Shown one piece after another: positions 5,173 to 14,454 of a stretch of DNA of 29,233 nt (the first letter of the stretch is position 1; each line of letters starts with the position of its first letter). The position numbers and the translations under genes were made by a program. The notes under the pieces are model-generated. The model was not told the DNA's origin. It saw nothing but the letters and a program-made list of their open reading frames with translations, and searched no databases. This DNA is from Lachnospiraceae bacterium. Its GTDB lineage: Bacteria; Bacillota_A; Clostridia; Lachnospirales; Lachnospiraceae. The DNA is taken from NCBI GenBank assembly GCA_017620055.1, contig JAFZRD010000005.1, positions 1 to 29,233 on the forward strand, in the 5' to 3' direction.

Positions 5173-5550
5173 ATGGAATACACAAAAGAACTGAGCGACA
5201 AGCTGAAAAACGCAAAATCAAAGGAAGAAGTGTTTGAAACCCTTGGAAGAACAGACTTCAGTAAACTTTCAATGGATGAATTGGAGAACGTTTCCGGGGG
5301 CGCTATTAAAAGTGATTATATGGGAACCGGGTACGCCGTTCCGGCTACGCACGAAGAGATTGATGCGAAGTGGGATGTGATTGATGCAGTACTGAAAGCT
5401 TACGGCAGGGATGTCGCTTGGATAGTGGCAGCACAGTTTAATTGCGTTGCCGAAGGTGTCAAAATACTTGATGAATACGGCACCGGCGTACTGCGCGATT
5501 ACATGCACAGAAGACTGGACGGAAAAGCTGAGCCATGGGAAAAGCATTGA
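5173..5550 (+). CDS. GG-leader peptide 6 with long Nif11-like leader
   Basis: This is a 125-residue protein. ATG 5173 follows AAGGAGAGAGAATT and is preferred over the in-frame TTG at 5149. The leader is long (about 43 residues): a helical SDKLKNAKSKEEVFE segment and then LSMDELENVSGG, which resembles Nif11-like and class II lanthipeptide leaders rather than the 15-residue leaders of its neighbours. The cargo of about 82 residues has one cysteine (QFNCVAEG) and few Ser/Thr, so lanthionine formation looks unlikely. A -10-like TATAAT at 5091-5096 lies in the gap, without a TGTGAC repeat, so it is either read from promoter 4 or regulated separately. Function unknown. Confidence 0.72.
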   Translation: MEYTKELSDKLKNAKSKEEVFETLGRTDFSKLSMDELENVSGGAIKSDYMGTGYAVPATHEEIDAKWDVIDAVLKAYGRDVAWIVAAQFNCVAEGVKILDEYGTGVLRDYMHRRLDGKAEPWEKH

Positions 5551-5626
5551 ACTCCGGAGTAATTAAAGTAAAAGGAAACGTCGCAAAGCACTGAACTTAA
5601 TCTAAATTTATATGTATCTGTTTTAT

Positions 5627-5687
5627 GAAAAAGTTATCGCACTATTTTCGCCTGTTTTTTGGGGAGATGGGTATAGATAACTTTTTC
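5627..5687. terminator. Perfect 12-bp inverted repeat between convergent genes
   Basis: GAAAAAGTTATC (5627-5638) and GATAACTTTTTC (5676-5687) are perfectly complementary across a 37-base loop, with T-rich DNA on both outer sides. It lies between the + strand peptide gene and the - strand dtd gene, so a bidirectional terminator is the simplest reading. The AT-rich stem and large loop are unusual for one, and a small mobile-element remnant is an alternative. The remaining gap (5551-5777) shows nothing else. Confidence 0.5.
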
Positions 5688-5777
5688 TTTTTACAATTGT
5701 TCTTGTTCTGATAGCTACAGACATCTGTTCGCGAAAGACAACTTTAACGAATACATTATAAGGCGACATGAACAGGC

Positions 5778-6227
5778 TCAAAGTTCCGCAGAATCAAGCA
5801 TTACCGTGAACGGGCCGTCGTTTATGAGGCTTACCTGCATATCGGCACCGAATGATCCGCATTTGGTGTCGATATTGTATGTGTTCTTGAGTTCCGACAG
5901 AATGTATTCGTATAATTTGTTCGCGTGTGCCGGATCACCTGCTTTGACAAATGAAGGTCTGTTTCCTTTACGGCAGTCGGCATAAAGCGTGAATTGCGAA
6001 ATAACAAGCATCGAACCTCCGATATCACCTATCGAGAGGTTCGTTTTGCCATTCTCGTCCTCGAATATCCTGAGGTTGACCGTTTTCCGGATCATCTTGT
6101 CGGCGGTTTCCTTTGTGTCGGAATCGCATACGCCGACAAATATCAGAAATCCGCGGTCGATCCTGCCTATTGTTTTATCATCAACGTCCACAGACGCTTT
6201 TTTAACGACCTGTATCAGGAATTTCAT
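5778..6227 (-). CDS. dtd: D-aminoacyl-tRNA deacylase
   Basis: A 149-residue protein, the usual family length. It hydrolyses the ester bond of D-aminoacyl-tRNAs (and glycyl-tRNA(Ala)) in the cytoplasm, acting in translation quality control. The two family signatures are present: SQFTLYADCRKGNRPSF in the middle and NDGPFTVML near the C terminus, which form the cross-subunit active site. The start ATG has GGAGG 7 bases upstream and overlaps the stop of the preceding membrane-protein gene by 4 bases, indicating translational coupling. Confidence 0.97.
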   Translation of the reverse strand: MKFLIQVVKKASVDVDDKTIGRIDRGFLIFVGVCDSDTKETADKMIRKTVNLRIFEDENGKTNLSIGDIGGSMLVISQFTLYADCRKGNRPSFVKAGDPAHANKLYEYILSELKNTYNIDTKCGSFGADMQVSLINDGPFTVMLDSAEL

Positions 6228-7609
6228 TGTTTTTCCTCCTGATCGGCTGTTTTTTTGTCGCTCTCGGAACTATTCGTTAAAGTTGATTCGCGATCATGAT
6301 CCTCCTGGTATGTCTCACGTGTAACCTTATCAAAAGTCCTCTTGGCAAATCTGAATGACTGCCCCGTATTGCTTATACCGTCCTCATCCGCGATAAAATC
6401 GGATTTGACGTAATAATCCGTTTCCACGGGCATATGTTTGATCTCCAACCGTTTGTTTATGAGCGTACGTATCGCGGAATAAACAACAGCAAATATCGGA
6501 ACTCCGAGGAACAATCCGACAACACCGAACAGTTTCGAGAATACCGTGATCGCGAACACTACCCAGAATCCGTTCAGACCTATTGAGGATCCGAGTATCT
6601 TCGGACCGAGGATATTTCCGTCGAACTGTTGCAGTAACAATATGAATATAAGGAATATCAGGCATTTCTTCGGATCATCCATCAGTACGATGAGACCGCA
6701 CGGTATCGCACCGATAAAAGGACCGAAATAAGGGATCACGTTCGTAACACCGATAACGACAGCTATCAGCACAGGAACATTGGTCTTGATTATCAGAACT
6801 CCTATATAAGTCAGAACACCTATTATAATCGAATCGATCACCTTTCCGGTGATGAATCCGCCGAATATCCTGTCTGAATATCTGAGGTTGTTTATGAGAT
6901 TGTTGGCGGTCTCCCGCTTCAGGCAGGCATACACAAGCTTTTTGGACTGGGCGGCATATCTTTCTTTGTCAAAAAGAAGATATATCGAAAAGATTATCCC
7001 GATCAGGAAGTTCATAAGACTCTTGAAAACGGGCGAAGCATAGTCAATGAGCGTATATGTTGTCTTCATGACCCCGTCAAGAATAGGCGTTAACTGGTTG
7101 AGAACCGAGCCGAAATTGTTAATGAGGTTCTCGGAAACGGTACTCATATCTTCCAGGATGCCCGTATCCACGGGTAATACACCTTTCAGGAGCGCATAAT
7201 AGTCAAAACTGGGGATCTTATTGATCAGATCCGCGATATTGTTGACTATCTGTGGAACGATCGACATGATGATCGCATATATCATTGCAAGAAATACCCC
7301 AATAGTAAGGATAACGCCCATAATCCTGATCACGAGTGCTTCTCTCTTATATATATGGTCTTTCTGCTTCTTGATCTTATTCCATAAAGGGTAACAGATC
7401 CTTTTCTCGATAAATCGCATTACCGGATTAAGTATGTATGCGATCGCGATACCCGTAAAAAGCGGCGTGAACACTGACAGCAGGTATCCCAGTCGGTCTT
7501 TGAGATTATCAAAATGGAACAATATGTAATAGAAAAGAATGCCTCCGCACACTATCAGAAGGCCGCTCATGGCAAATCTGAAATTATAGTTCTTCTTGTT
7601 GTTCTGCAA
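6224..7609 (-). CDS. AI-2E family (PerM/TqsA-like) membrane protein
   Basis: A 461-residue polytopic protein of the UPF0118/AI-2E transporter family. Several members export autoinducer-2 or act as ion antiporters, so the substrate is unknown here. An N-terminal pair of membrane segments (LLIVCGGILFYYILF, FTPLFTGIAIAYILNP), a central soluble region (residues ~125-200) and a C-terminal membrane bundle including the family motif IPYFGPFIGAIP are visible. The hydrophilic C-terminal tail (~residues 385-461) is long for the family. The start is a TTG with GGGGAA upstream. It lies between the kinase-like gene (22-base gap) and dtd (4-base overlap), one probable operon. Confidence 0.93.
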   Translation of the reverse strand: MQNNKKNYNFRFAMSGLLIVCGGILFYYILFHFDNLKDRLGYLLSVFTPLFTGIAIAYILNPVMRFIEKRICYPLWNKIKKQKDHIYKREALVIRIMGVILTIGVFLAMIYAIIMSIVPQIVNNIADLINKIPSFDYYALLKGVLPVDTGILEDMSTVSENLINNFGSVLNQLTPILDGVMKTTYTLIDYASPVFKSLMNFLIGIIFSIYLLFDKERYAAQSKKLVYACLKRETANNLINNLRYSDRIFGGFITGKVIDSIIIGVLTYIGVLIIKTNVPVLIAVVIGVTNVIPYFGPFIGAIPCGLIVLMDDPKKCLIFLIFILLLQQFDGNILGPKILGSSIGLNGFWVVFAITVFSKLFGVVGLFLGVPIFAVVYSAIRTLINKRLEIKHMPVETDYYVKSDFIADEDGISNTGQSFRFAKRTFDKVTRETYQEDHDRESTLTNSSESDKKTADQEEKQ

Positions 7610-7631
7610 TTAAACCGTTCCCCTTATCATA

Positions 7632-8258
7632 TTATTTAAGCGTATTCTCGTAATCCATCACGAACTGGTACAGAAGTTCAACCGTTCCGTCGCGTCCGAG
7701 TACAGTCGAATCGACACAAAGATCATATGTCTCGGCTTTGCCCCATTTCTTTGTGGAATAATAATTATAGTAACTTGCGCGCTGTTTGTCCTTTTTGATA
7801 ACCATATCCCTGGCTTCTTTTTCGGGAACGCCGTATTTGTCCATGATCCGTGCTATACGTTTGTCCATTTTGCCGTATATGAACAGATTGAGAACATTCG
7901 GAAGATCCGCAAGCGCATAGTCCGCACATCTTCCGACAATAACGCATGGTCCCTCATTTGCGATCTTTTTGATCGTATCAAACTGCGCCAGGAACACTTT
8001 GTGAGAAAGCGGCATATCCACATAATTTGAATTGGTTATACCGAACGAATAAGTGTCCATAACAAGATTATAGAGAAAACTGCTCGTCGGTCTCTCGTCA
8101 TGGATCTCCAGTATCTCATCACAGAGCCCGGATTCCTTGGCGACGCGCTTTATAAGCTCCTTGTCGTAGCACTTGATGCCGAGTTTGTCTGCAAGCTTCT
8201 CTCCTATCTCATGTCCGCCTGTTCCGAACTGTCTTCCGACCGTGATAATAGTCCTCAA
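7632..8258 (-). CDS. Cytidylate kinase-like P-loop protein
   Basis: I chose the TTG at 8258, which has GGAGGG 7 bases upstream, giving 208 residues that begin (M)RTIITVGRQFGTGGHE. The upstream in-frame GTG at 8324 has no ribosome site and would overlap the T-run of the ilvC terminator. The Walker A-like GRQFGTGG and the lid-region arginines (DKRIARIMDKYG) match the cytidylate_kin2 family (PF13189), common in Clostridia and distinct from the canonical Cmk. A role in nucleotide phosphorylation is plausible but the family's substrate is not established. Confidence 0.9.
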   Translation of the reverse strand: MRTIITVGRQFGTGGHEIGEKLADKLGIKCYDKELIKRVAKESGLCDEILEIHDERPTSSFLYNLVMDTYSFGITNSNYVDMPLSHKVFLAQFDTIKKIANEGPCVIVGRCADYALADLPNVLNLFIYGKMDKRIARIMDKYGVPEKEARDMVIKKDKQRASYYNYYSTKKWGKAETYDLCVDSTVLGRDGTVELLYQFVMDYENTLK

Positions 8259-8324
8259 TAGAATACCCTCCGCAAAATGAACAGTGTCGTTATTTTCATT
8301 GTAATCCCTAACGTTCAGATTCAC

Positions 8325-8366
8325 AAGGTAAAATAAGGGCTTTCGAAAACATTGTTCCGAAAGCCC
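8325..8366 (-). terminator. Terminator after ilvC
   Basis: Read on the - strand: a perfect 9-bp stem GGGCTTTCG/CGAAAGCCC (8337-8345 with 8358-8366), then TTATTTT. It ends the ilv unit before the kinase-like gene. Confidence 0.85.
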
Positions 8367-8395
8367 CGTGATTTTTACTACTATTATTCACATCA

Positions 8396-9954
<1,559 letters not shown>

Positions 9955-9989
9955 ATCCTGATTACTCCTTACATTTTGCCACGCCCACC

Positions 9990-10018
9990 ATTGTAGCTTT
10001 TTGGCATTTTGTTGTCAA
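9990..10018 (-). promoter_or_regulatory. Sigma-A promoter for ilvN-ilvC
   Basis: On the - strand, TTGACA (10013-10018), a 17-base spacer, and TACAAT (9990-9995): near consensus. It begins 8 bases after the stop of the second regulatory-subunit gene, in a 71-base gap. No terminator hairpin is visible in that gap, so read-through from ilvB probably adds to it. Confidence 0.8.
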
Positions 10019-10025
10019 TGAGAGC

Positions 10026-10511
10026 TTAATCGGAAAGCGAACATTTTTGAAGCGCCAGTATACCGGTACGTGCAACTTCGATTATCGCAACGCCCTTGAG
10101 CATCTGAAGCAGCGTTGCGGTCTTGTCGGGAGTATCGCATATCTGGATCATCATGAGATTCTTGGACATGTCGACTATCTGCGCATCGAGTATCTCGCAT
10201 ATCTCCATGATCTCGCGACGGTTTGCCTTAGTGTACTTTACCTTCACGAGCATCAGCTCTCTCGATATGCTCTCCTCTTCGGAAAACGTCTTGATCTTGA
10301 TAACGTCGATCTTCTTGTTTAGTTGTTTCTCTATCTGTTCGAGTGTAGTTTTCTCTCCCGAACTGACGATAGTGATACATGATACGGCAGGATCGTCAGT
10401 CTCTCCCACCGCAAGGGAATCGATATTGAAACACCTTCTGGCGAACAGTCCGCTCACTTTGGACAGAACACCGGATCTGTTTTCTACAAGAACTGAATAT
10501 AACCTTTTCAT
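10026..10511 (-). CDS. Second acetolactate synthase small-subunit paralogue
   Basis: A 161-residue protein with the same architecture as the neighbouring ilvN: ACT domain LVENRSGVLSKVSGLFARRCFNIDSLAVG and a C-terminal ALS_ss region. The two differ throughout (for example RRCFNIDSLAVGETDDP against RRGYNIESITAGITADP), so this is an old duplication rather than a recent one. It starts 22 bases after ilvB with AAAGGAA upstream, so it is the copy directly coupled to the catalytic subunit. It may give different feedback sensitivity, or the two may form mixed regulatory assemblies; neither is shown by sequence. Confidence 0.93.
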   Translation of the reverse strand: MKRLYSVLVENRSGVLSKVSGLFARRCFNIDSLAVGETDDPAVSCITIVSSGEKTTLEQIEKQLNKKIDVIKIKTFSEEESISRELMLVKVKYTKANRREIMEICEILDAQIVDMSKNLMMIQICDTPDKTATLLQMLKGVAIIEVARTGILALQKCSLSD

Positions 10512-10533
10512 GACAATTCCTTTGCGTTTTGAT

Positions 10534-12147
10534 CTACTTTACAACATCCATCGGATCGAGAATACATTCCATGAGACCGGGCCCCTTGCTCTTTAAGAAT
10601 TCATCGATCAGGCCATTCATCCCGGTATTGTTCTTCATAAGATAATACGGGATCCCGTATGCTTCGGCGATCTTTGACAGGTCGGGAAGTTTACCGAGAT
10701 CTACCATGGAATATGCATCATACGTTTTGTGCTGATATTCCCGCACAAGTCCGAGATATCCGTTGTTGAACACGACTATTTTGACGGGTATATCGTTCTG
10801 CATCATCGTTGCAAGTTCGTTCATGGCCATCTGGAAAGAACCGTCTCCGCAAACGGCAACTACCTGGCGCTTCGGATCGGCCTTCTTGGCACCTATAGCC
10901 GCGGGTATCGAATATCCCATCGTACCCATTCCTCCGCTTGTAAGAAATCTTCCGGATTTGGAATTATAGTACATGCATGACCACATCTGGTTCTGTCCGA
11001 CATCGGCAACGTATACTGCGTTTTTTTCAAGCTTTTCGGAAAGAGTCGCAACAAACTTTGCGGGATCGACGAACTGTTTGCGGGGTGATTTTCTCCCCTT
11101 CTCTTCTGCTCTGTATTTATCAAGCTTTTTGATCCATGCGGAAAAATCACATGCCACGGTTTCTTTCGCAAGATCACCGAATATATTCCTGATGTCACCT
11201 ACGATCGGTATCGTCGGTCCGACGTTCTTACCGATCTCAGCGGGATCGACATCGATATGTATGAGTACAGTATCCTTTGCGACAAGATCGGGCGATGAAA
11301 CGGCACGATCGGCTATCCTGGCACCTATTACGATCAGAAGATCCGACTCCTGCATCGCGAGATTGGCACATTTCCTGCCGTTATTGCCTATCATTCCGAA
11401 GTACAGCGGATCCGAGCTTTCCATTGCGCTTATCCCCATCATCGTCGACACGACTGGAATATTATATCTGTGGGAAAAATCACAAAGCTCCTTCTGTGCC
11501 CCCGAGAGGATAACACCGCCACCGGCGCAGATCAGGGGACGTTTTGCCTTCTCAAGTTCCTTGTTAACCTTCTTGAGCTGTACCGCATGCCCTTTGACTG
11601 TAGGCTTGTATGTACGCATATTCACGGAATCGGGATACTTGAATCCCGTGATAGTCCTGTTCTGGATATCTATGGGTACATCGATGAGAACGGGCCCTTT
11701 TCTTCCCGTTGAAGCAATGTGAAATGCCTCTTTCATGATCCTGGGAATATCGGAGACGTCCTTGATCAGATAGCTGTATTTTACAAAGCTTTCGGCCGCA
11801 CCCGTGATATCGGCTTCCTGAAACACATCGCTTCCGAGAAGCTTTGAATCAACCTGTCCCGTAATGCATACGAGAGGTATGGAGTCGGCATATGCGGTGG
11901 CTATACCGGTCAGCAGATTGGTCGCTCCGGGTCCGCTTGTCGCGACGCAGACGCCAACCTTACCTGTGACCCTTGCATATCCGCTCGCGGCATGAGCTGC
12001 GTTCTGCTCACTCCTTACAAGTATTGAATCGATCTTTGTGTTCAGAATGCTGTTAAAGAAGGGGCAAATCGCCACTCCCGGATATCCGAACAGCGTAGTT
12101 ACCCCTTCTTTTTCCAGGCATTTTACGATCGCATCAGAGCCAATCAT
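10534..12147 (-). CDS. ilvB: Acetolactate synthase catalytic (large) subunit
   Basis: A 537-residue ThDP-dependent enzyme that condenses two pyruvates, or pyruvate plus 2-oxobutyrate. The N-terminal PYR domain has the catalytic glutamate at position 47 in VRSEQNAAHAASGYAR; most homologues have RHEQ and AAEGYAR or AADGYAR. The motif usually written YPGGA reads YPGVA here. The central FAD/TH3 domain and the C-terminal ThDP motif GDGSFQMAMNEL...FNNGYLG (from ~residue 434) are intact. It is slightly shorter than typical (about 550-570). The ATG has AAGGAAGG upstream. The changes leave the catalytic and ThDP residues present, so it is probably active. No T-box leader is seen upstream. Confidence 0.96.
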   Translation of the reverse strand: MIGSDAIVKCLEKEGVTTLFGYPGVAICPFFNSILNTKIDSILVRSEQNAAHAASGYARVTGKVGVCVATSGPGATNLLTGIATAYADSIPLVCITGQVDSKLLGSDVFQEADITGAAESFVKYSYLIKDVSDIPRIMKEAFHIASTGRKGPVLIDVPIDIQNRTITGFKYPDSVNMRTYKPTVKGHAVQLKKVNKELEKAKRPLICAGGGVILSGAQKELCDFSHRYNIPVVSTMMGISAMESSDPLYFGMIGNNGRKCANLAMQESDLLIVIGARIADRAVSSPDLVAKDTVLIHIDVDPAEIGKNVGPTIPIVGDIRNIFGDLAKETVACDFSAWIKKLDKYRAEEKGRKSPRKQFVDPAKFVATLSEKLEKNAVYVADVGQNQMWSCMYYNSKSGRFLTSGGMGTMGYSIPAAIGAKKADPKRQVVAVCGDGSFQMAMNELATMMQNDIPVKIVVFNNGYLGLVREYQHKTYDAYSMVDLGKLPDLSKIAEAYGIPYYLMKNNTGMNGLIDEFLKSKGPGLMECILDPMDVVK

Positions 12148-12173
12148 AAAGTTACCTTCCTTTATACTTATTT

Positions 12174-12196
12174 ACCCCCGGCACCTGGCCGGGGGT
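12174..12196 (-). terminator. GC-rich hairpin between the coiled-coil gene and ilvB
   Basis: A 9-bp stem ACCCCCGGC/GCCGGGGGT with a 5-base loop. On the - strand it is followed by AAATAAG rather than a T-run, so it may be a weak or factor-assisted terminator, an mRNA-stabilising stem or an attenuation element. It lies 27 bases upstream of the ilvB start. Confidence 0.5.
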
Positions 12197-12209
12197 ACTG
12201 TTGTAAGAG

Positions 12210-12884
12210 TTATCTCTTGAAGAGCTTAGCCAGAGGTGAGATTATCGTTGAAAGATCCTTGATCGCTTTGTTGAGCGAATCGAGATCGACATCATCGATC
12301 TTCTTGACCGTATCCTGAACACTCTTCTCACTTGTAGCAACGAGCGAGTTTACATTGTCGAGCATTCCGTTAAGATCAACAGCGGCAAGTTCCTGTGTGC
12401 TCTTGTCAAGATTTGAGACAACGGACTGAACTTCGCCCATCATGCCGTTTACTTCTTCGATCGTAGCACTTGCAGTTGTGATAGCTGCACTTGCTTCGGT
12501 CATGGCATCACTGGCCTGATTGATGATACCTGTGGCGTCGTCAACAACCTGAGATACTTTGGTGACCTCATCGGTAACGGAAACGATGAGATTGTTAGCG
12601 TTTGCAACTGCACCTTCCACCTGGGGCAGGAAGTTCTTGATCGTTACAAGCATTACGATCAGAAGAATGAGACACAGAACAGATGCGCATAACGAGAAGA
12701 TACTCTGTATCTTAACGCGCTTCTGAGCTTCTGCATTTTCTTTCTTCATTGCAACGAGAAGACGTGCGATGACCTGCATATCTCCGTCGCTGACTTTTTC
12801 GAGCATTGATGTGATCTCGTAATCAGTGAGATCTGCCGTTCCCGTGTAGGGATTTCCTGTTTTAACTTCGTTGTTGTCGCTCAT
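12210..12884 (-). CDS. Membrane-anchored coiled-coil protein, unknown function
   Basis: A 224-residue protein starting at ATG 12884 with GGAGGG 7 bases upstream; an in-frame ATG at 12944 lacks a ribosome site and lies upstream of the promoter. A soluble N-terminal part (residues 1-58) is followed by one membrane segment (61-82, IFSLCASVLCLILLIVMLV) and then a long Ala/Val/Thr/Asp-rich coiled coil (~85-215) resembling the signalling helices of methyl-accepting proteins or MCE/DUF948-like proteins. There is no HAMP or conserved chemoreceptor hairpin tip, so it is not called a chemoreceptor. It has its own promoter (12907-12934). Function not recognised. Confidence 0.8.
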   Translation of the reverse strand: MSDNNEVKTGNPYTGTADLTDYEITSMLEKVSDGDMQVIARLLVAMKKENAEAQKRVKIQSIFSLCASVLCLILLIVMLVTIKNFLPQVEGAVANANNLIVSVTDEVTKVSQVVDDATGIINQASDAMTEASAAITTASATIEEVNGMMGEVQSVVSNLDKSTQELAAVDLNGMLDNVNSLVATSEKSVQDTVKKIDDVDLDSLNKAIKDLSTIISPLAKLFKR

Positions 12885-12906
12885 AAGTAACCCTCCGTTT
12901 ATATTT

Positions 12907-12934
12907 TTTATACACTTAGCGTATATAATGTCAT
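12907..12934 (-). promoter_or_regulatory. Promoter of the coiled-coil membrane protein
   Basis: On the - strand, ATGACA (12929-12934), a 16-base spacer and TATAAA (12907-12912), 22 bases before the start codon. Just upstream, at about 12942-12975, an imperfect inverted repeat (TATCACAATA and TATTGTGGTA) could be an operator. Confidence 0.55.
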
Positions 12935-12982
12935 ATTTTACCACAATATGTTTTCCGTGACTATAATTATTGTGATATTTTA

Positions 12983-13894
12983 CTAAACTTTTTCGAAGGT
13001 GTCGGCAAACTTTCGGAAATAATCGGGAAGAGGCGCTTTGACCTCAATATACTCACCTGTACGCGGATGAACGAGCCCCAGGATCTCGGCATGAAGAGCC
13101 TGTCCACGGGTATCGACAGGAGTCTTCCGGCCGTTTCCGTATATCGGATCCCCGGCAACAGGATGTCCGATGTATGCCATGTGTACTCTTATCTGATGTG
13201 TCCGACCTGTTTCAAGACGGCATCTTATCAGAGTGAACTTATCGCTTCGCGAAATGACTTCATAGTGGGTCACCGCTCTCTTACCATCAGGATCGACAGC
13301 CATCTTCAGCCTGTTGGTCTTTGATCTTCCGAGGGGCTTGTCCACGGTACCGCCTGCTTCATTAATAACGCCCGTTACTATTGCGATATATTCACGTTTT
13401 ATCGTGTGTTCTTTAAGCTGGCTCGCGATTTTCTCGTGTGCGAAATCGTTCTTGCATATTACAAGCGATCCGGTAGTATCCTTGTCTATACGGTGAACTA
13501 TCCCGGGACGCAGGACCCCGTTTATACCCGACAGATCCTTACAATGGAACATCACAGCATTTACCACTGTATTGTCATAATGTCCGGGAGCCGGATGTAC
13601 GACCATGTCTTTCGGTTTGTTTATGATGAGGATATCTTCATCTTCATAAAGGATGTCAAGCGGTATGTCCTGAGGTAATATATCGGGGATCTGTTCGGAT
13701 GTAACGAGATGTATGACATCACCCGTCTTTACGCGGCAGCTCGATCTGACCGGTTCATTATTGATCGTGAGCTCGTGATTTTCTATGAGCTTTTGTATGT
13801 ATGAACGTGAAAAGTCGGCAAGTACGCTTCTGACATACCTGTCGACCCTGTCATTTTCATAGTCTTCTTCAACGATAAGTGTATATTCTTTCAT
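12983..13894 (-). CDS. rluD: RluA/RluD-family 23S rRNA pseudouridine synthase
   Basis: A 303-residue protein with an N-terminal S4 RNA-binding domain (residues ~15-65) and the PseudoU_synth_2 domain. The catalytic aspartate is D137 in RIDKDTTG; GRTHQIRVHMAYIGHPVAGD further on is the second signature. In Firmicutes this gene (often ylyB) follows lspA, as here with a 2-base gap. It converts uridines of large-subunit rRNA to pseudouridine; the exact target positions cannot be read from sequence, so RluD is a family-level name. Confidence 0.95.
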   Translation of the reverse strand: MKEYTLIVEEDYENDRVDRYVRSVLADFSRSYIQKLIENHELTINNEPVRSSCRVKTGDVIHLVTSEQIPDILPQDIPLDILYEDEDILIINKPKDMVVHPAPGHYDNTVVNAVMFHCKDLSGINGVLRPGIVHRIDKDTTGSLVICKNDFAHEKIASQLKEHTIKREYIAIVTGVINEAGGTVDKPLGRSKTNRLKMAVDPDGKRAVTHYEVISRSDKFTLIRCRLETGRTHQIRVHMAYIGHPVAGDPIYGNGRKTPVDTRGQALHAEILGLVHPRTGEYIEVKAPLPDYFRKFADTFEKV

Positions 13895-13896
13895 TG

Positions 13897-14454
13897 TTAC
13901 TTCTTGGAAAAGAGCTTTTTGAGCGGCTCGCCGAACGCCTTGTCGAACACCTCGTAATCGGTATCTTTAAATTTAAAAAGCAGGATTATCGCAAGTATGA
14001 CCGTACAGACAGAAACATACATGTCCGCAACGTTGAATATCGGGAAATTGATGCATGATATGTATATGAAGTCCACAACATAGTTCTGCACTATCCTGTC
14101 TATCATGTTACCGACGCCGCCTGCGGCAATGAATACGAGAAGTATCTCTATGAACTTGTATTTACGGTCAGCGGGCATATTGAACACAAGGTAAGATATC
14201 ACGATAACAACTACAAGTGCTATCACAAGAAACAGTATCCTGTGCCCGGAGAGTATACCGAATGCCGCACCTGTATTTCCGTTCGGAAGATAATGAAGCT
14301 CGAGTACGTTTCTGATAAGCGGTATTGCCGCTTCATCTTTAAGCCTTGATACCGCCCATGATTTGGTTACCCTGTCGACAAACAGGAGTATCGCAAATAA
14401 TAAAATATCAATTGTTATCCTTTTGATTTTCGCGCTCATCTTAATCCCATTCAA
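13897..14454 (-). CDS. lspA: Lipoprotein signal peptidase (signal peptidase II)
   Basis: Up to 185 residues with four membrane segments. It cleaves the signal peptide of diacylglyceryl-prolipoproteins in the membrane. The catalytic aspartates are in GGVGNMIDR (~D117) and FNVADMYVSV (~D142); NGNTGAAFG is the conserved loop. The ATG 14454 overlaps the end of aroB by 14 bases; ATG 14439, directly after the aroB stop with GGGATTAAG upstream, is an equally good start. A likely client is the D,D-carboxypeptidase lipoprotein encoded at 18.8 kb. Confidence 0.96.
   Translation of the reverse strand: MNGIKMSAKIKRITIDILLFAILLFVDRVTKSWAVSRLKDEAAIPLIRNVLELHYLPNGNTGAAFGILSGHRILFLVIALVVVIVISYLVFNMPADRKYKFIEILLVFIAAGGVGNMIDRIVQNYVVDFIYISCINFPIFNVADMYVSVCTVILAIILLFKFKDTDYEVFDKAFGEPLKKLFSKK

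Noticed and set aside
10973..11722. A 249-codon + strand open frame
   Set aside because: It lies wholly opposite ilvB, whose protein is unmistakable; the frame is a shadow of its codon usage.
12148..12209. A T-box or leader-peptide attenuator ahead of ilvB
   Set aside because: The gap is only 62 bases, with one GC-rich hairpin and no T-box sequence; too short for a T-box riboswitch.
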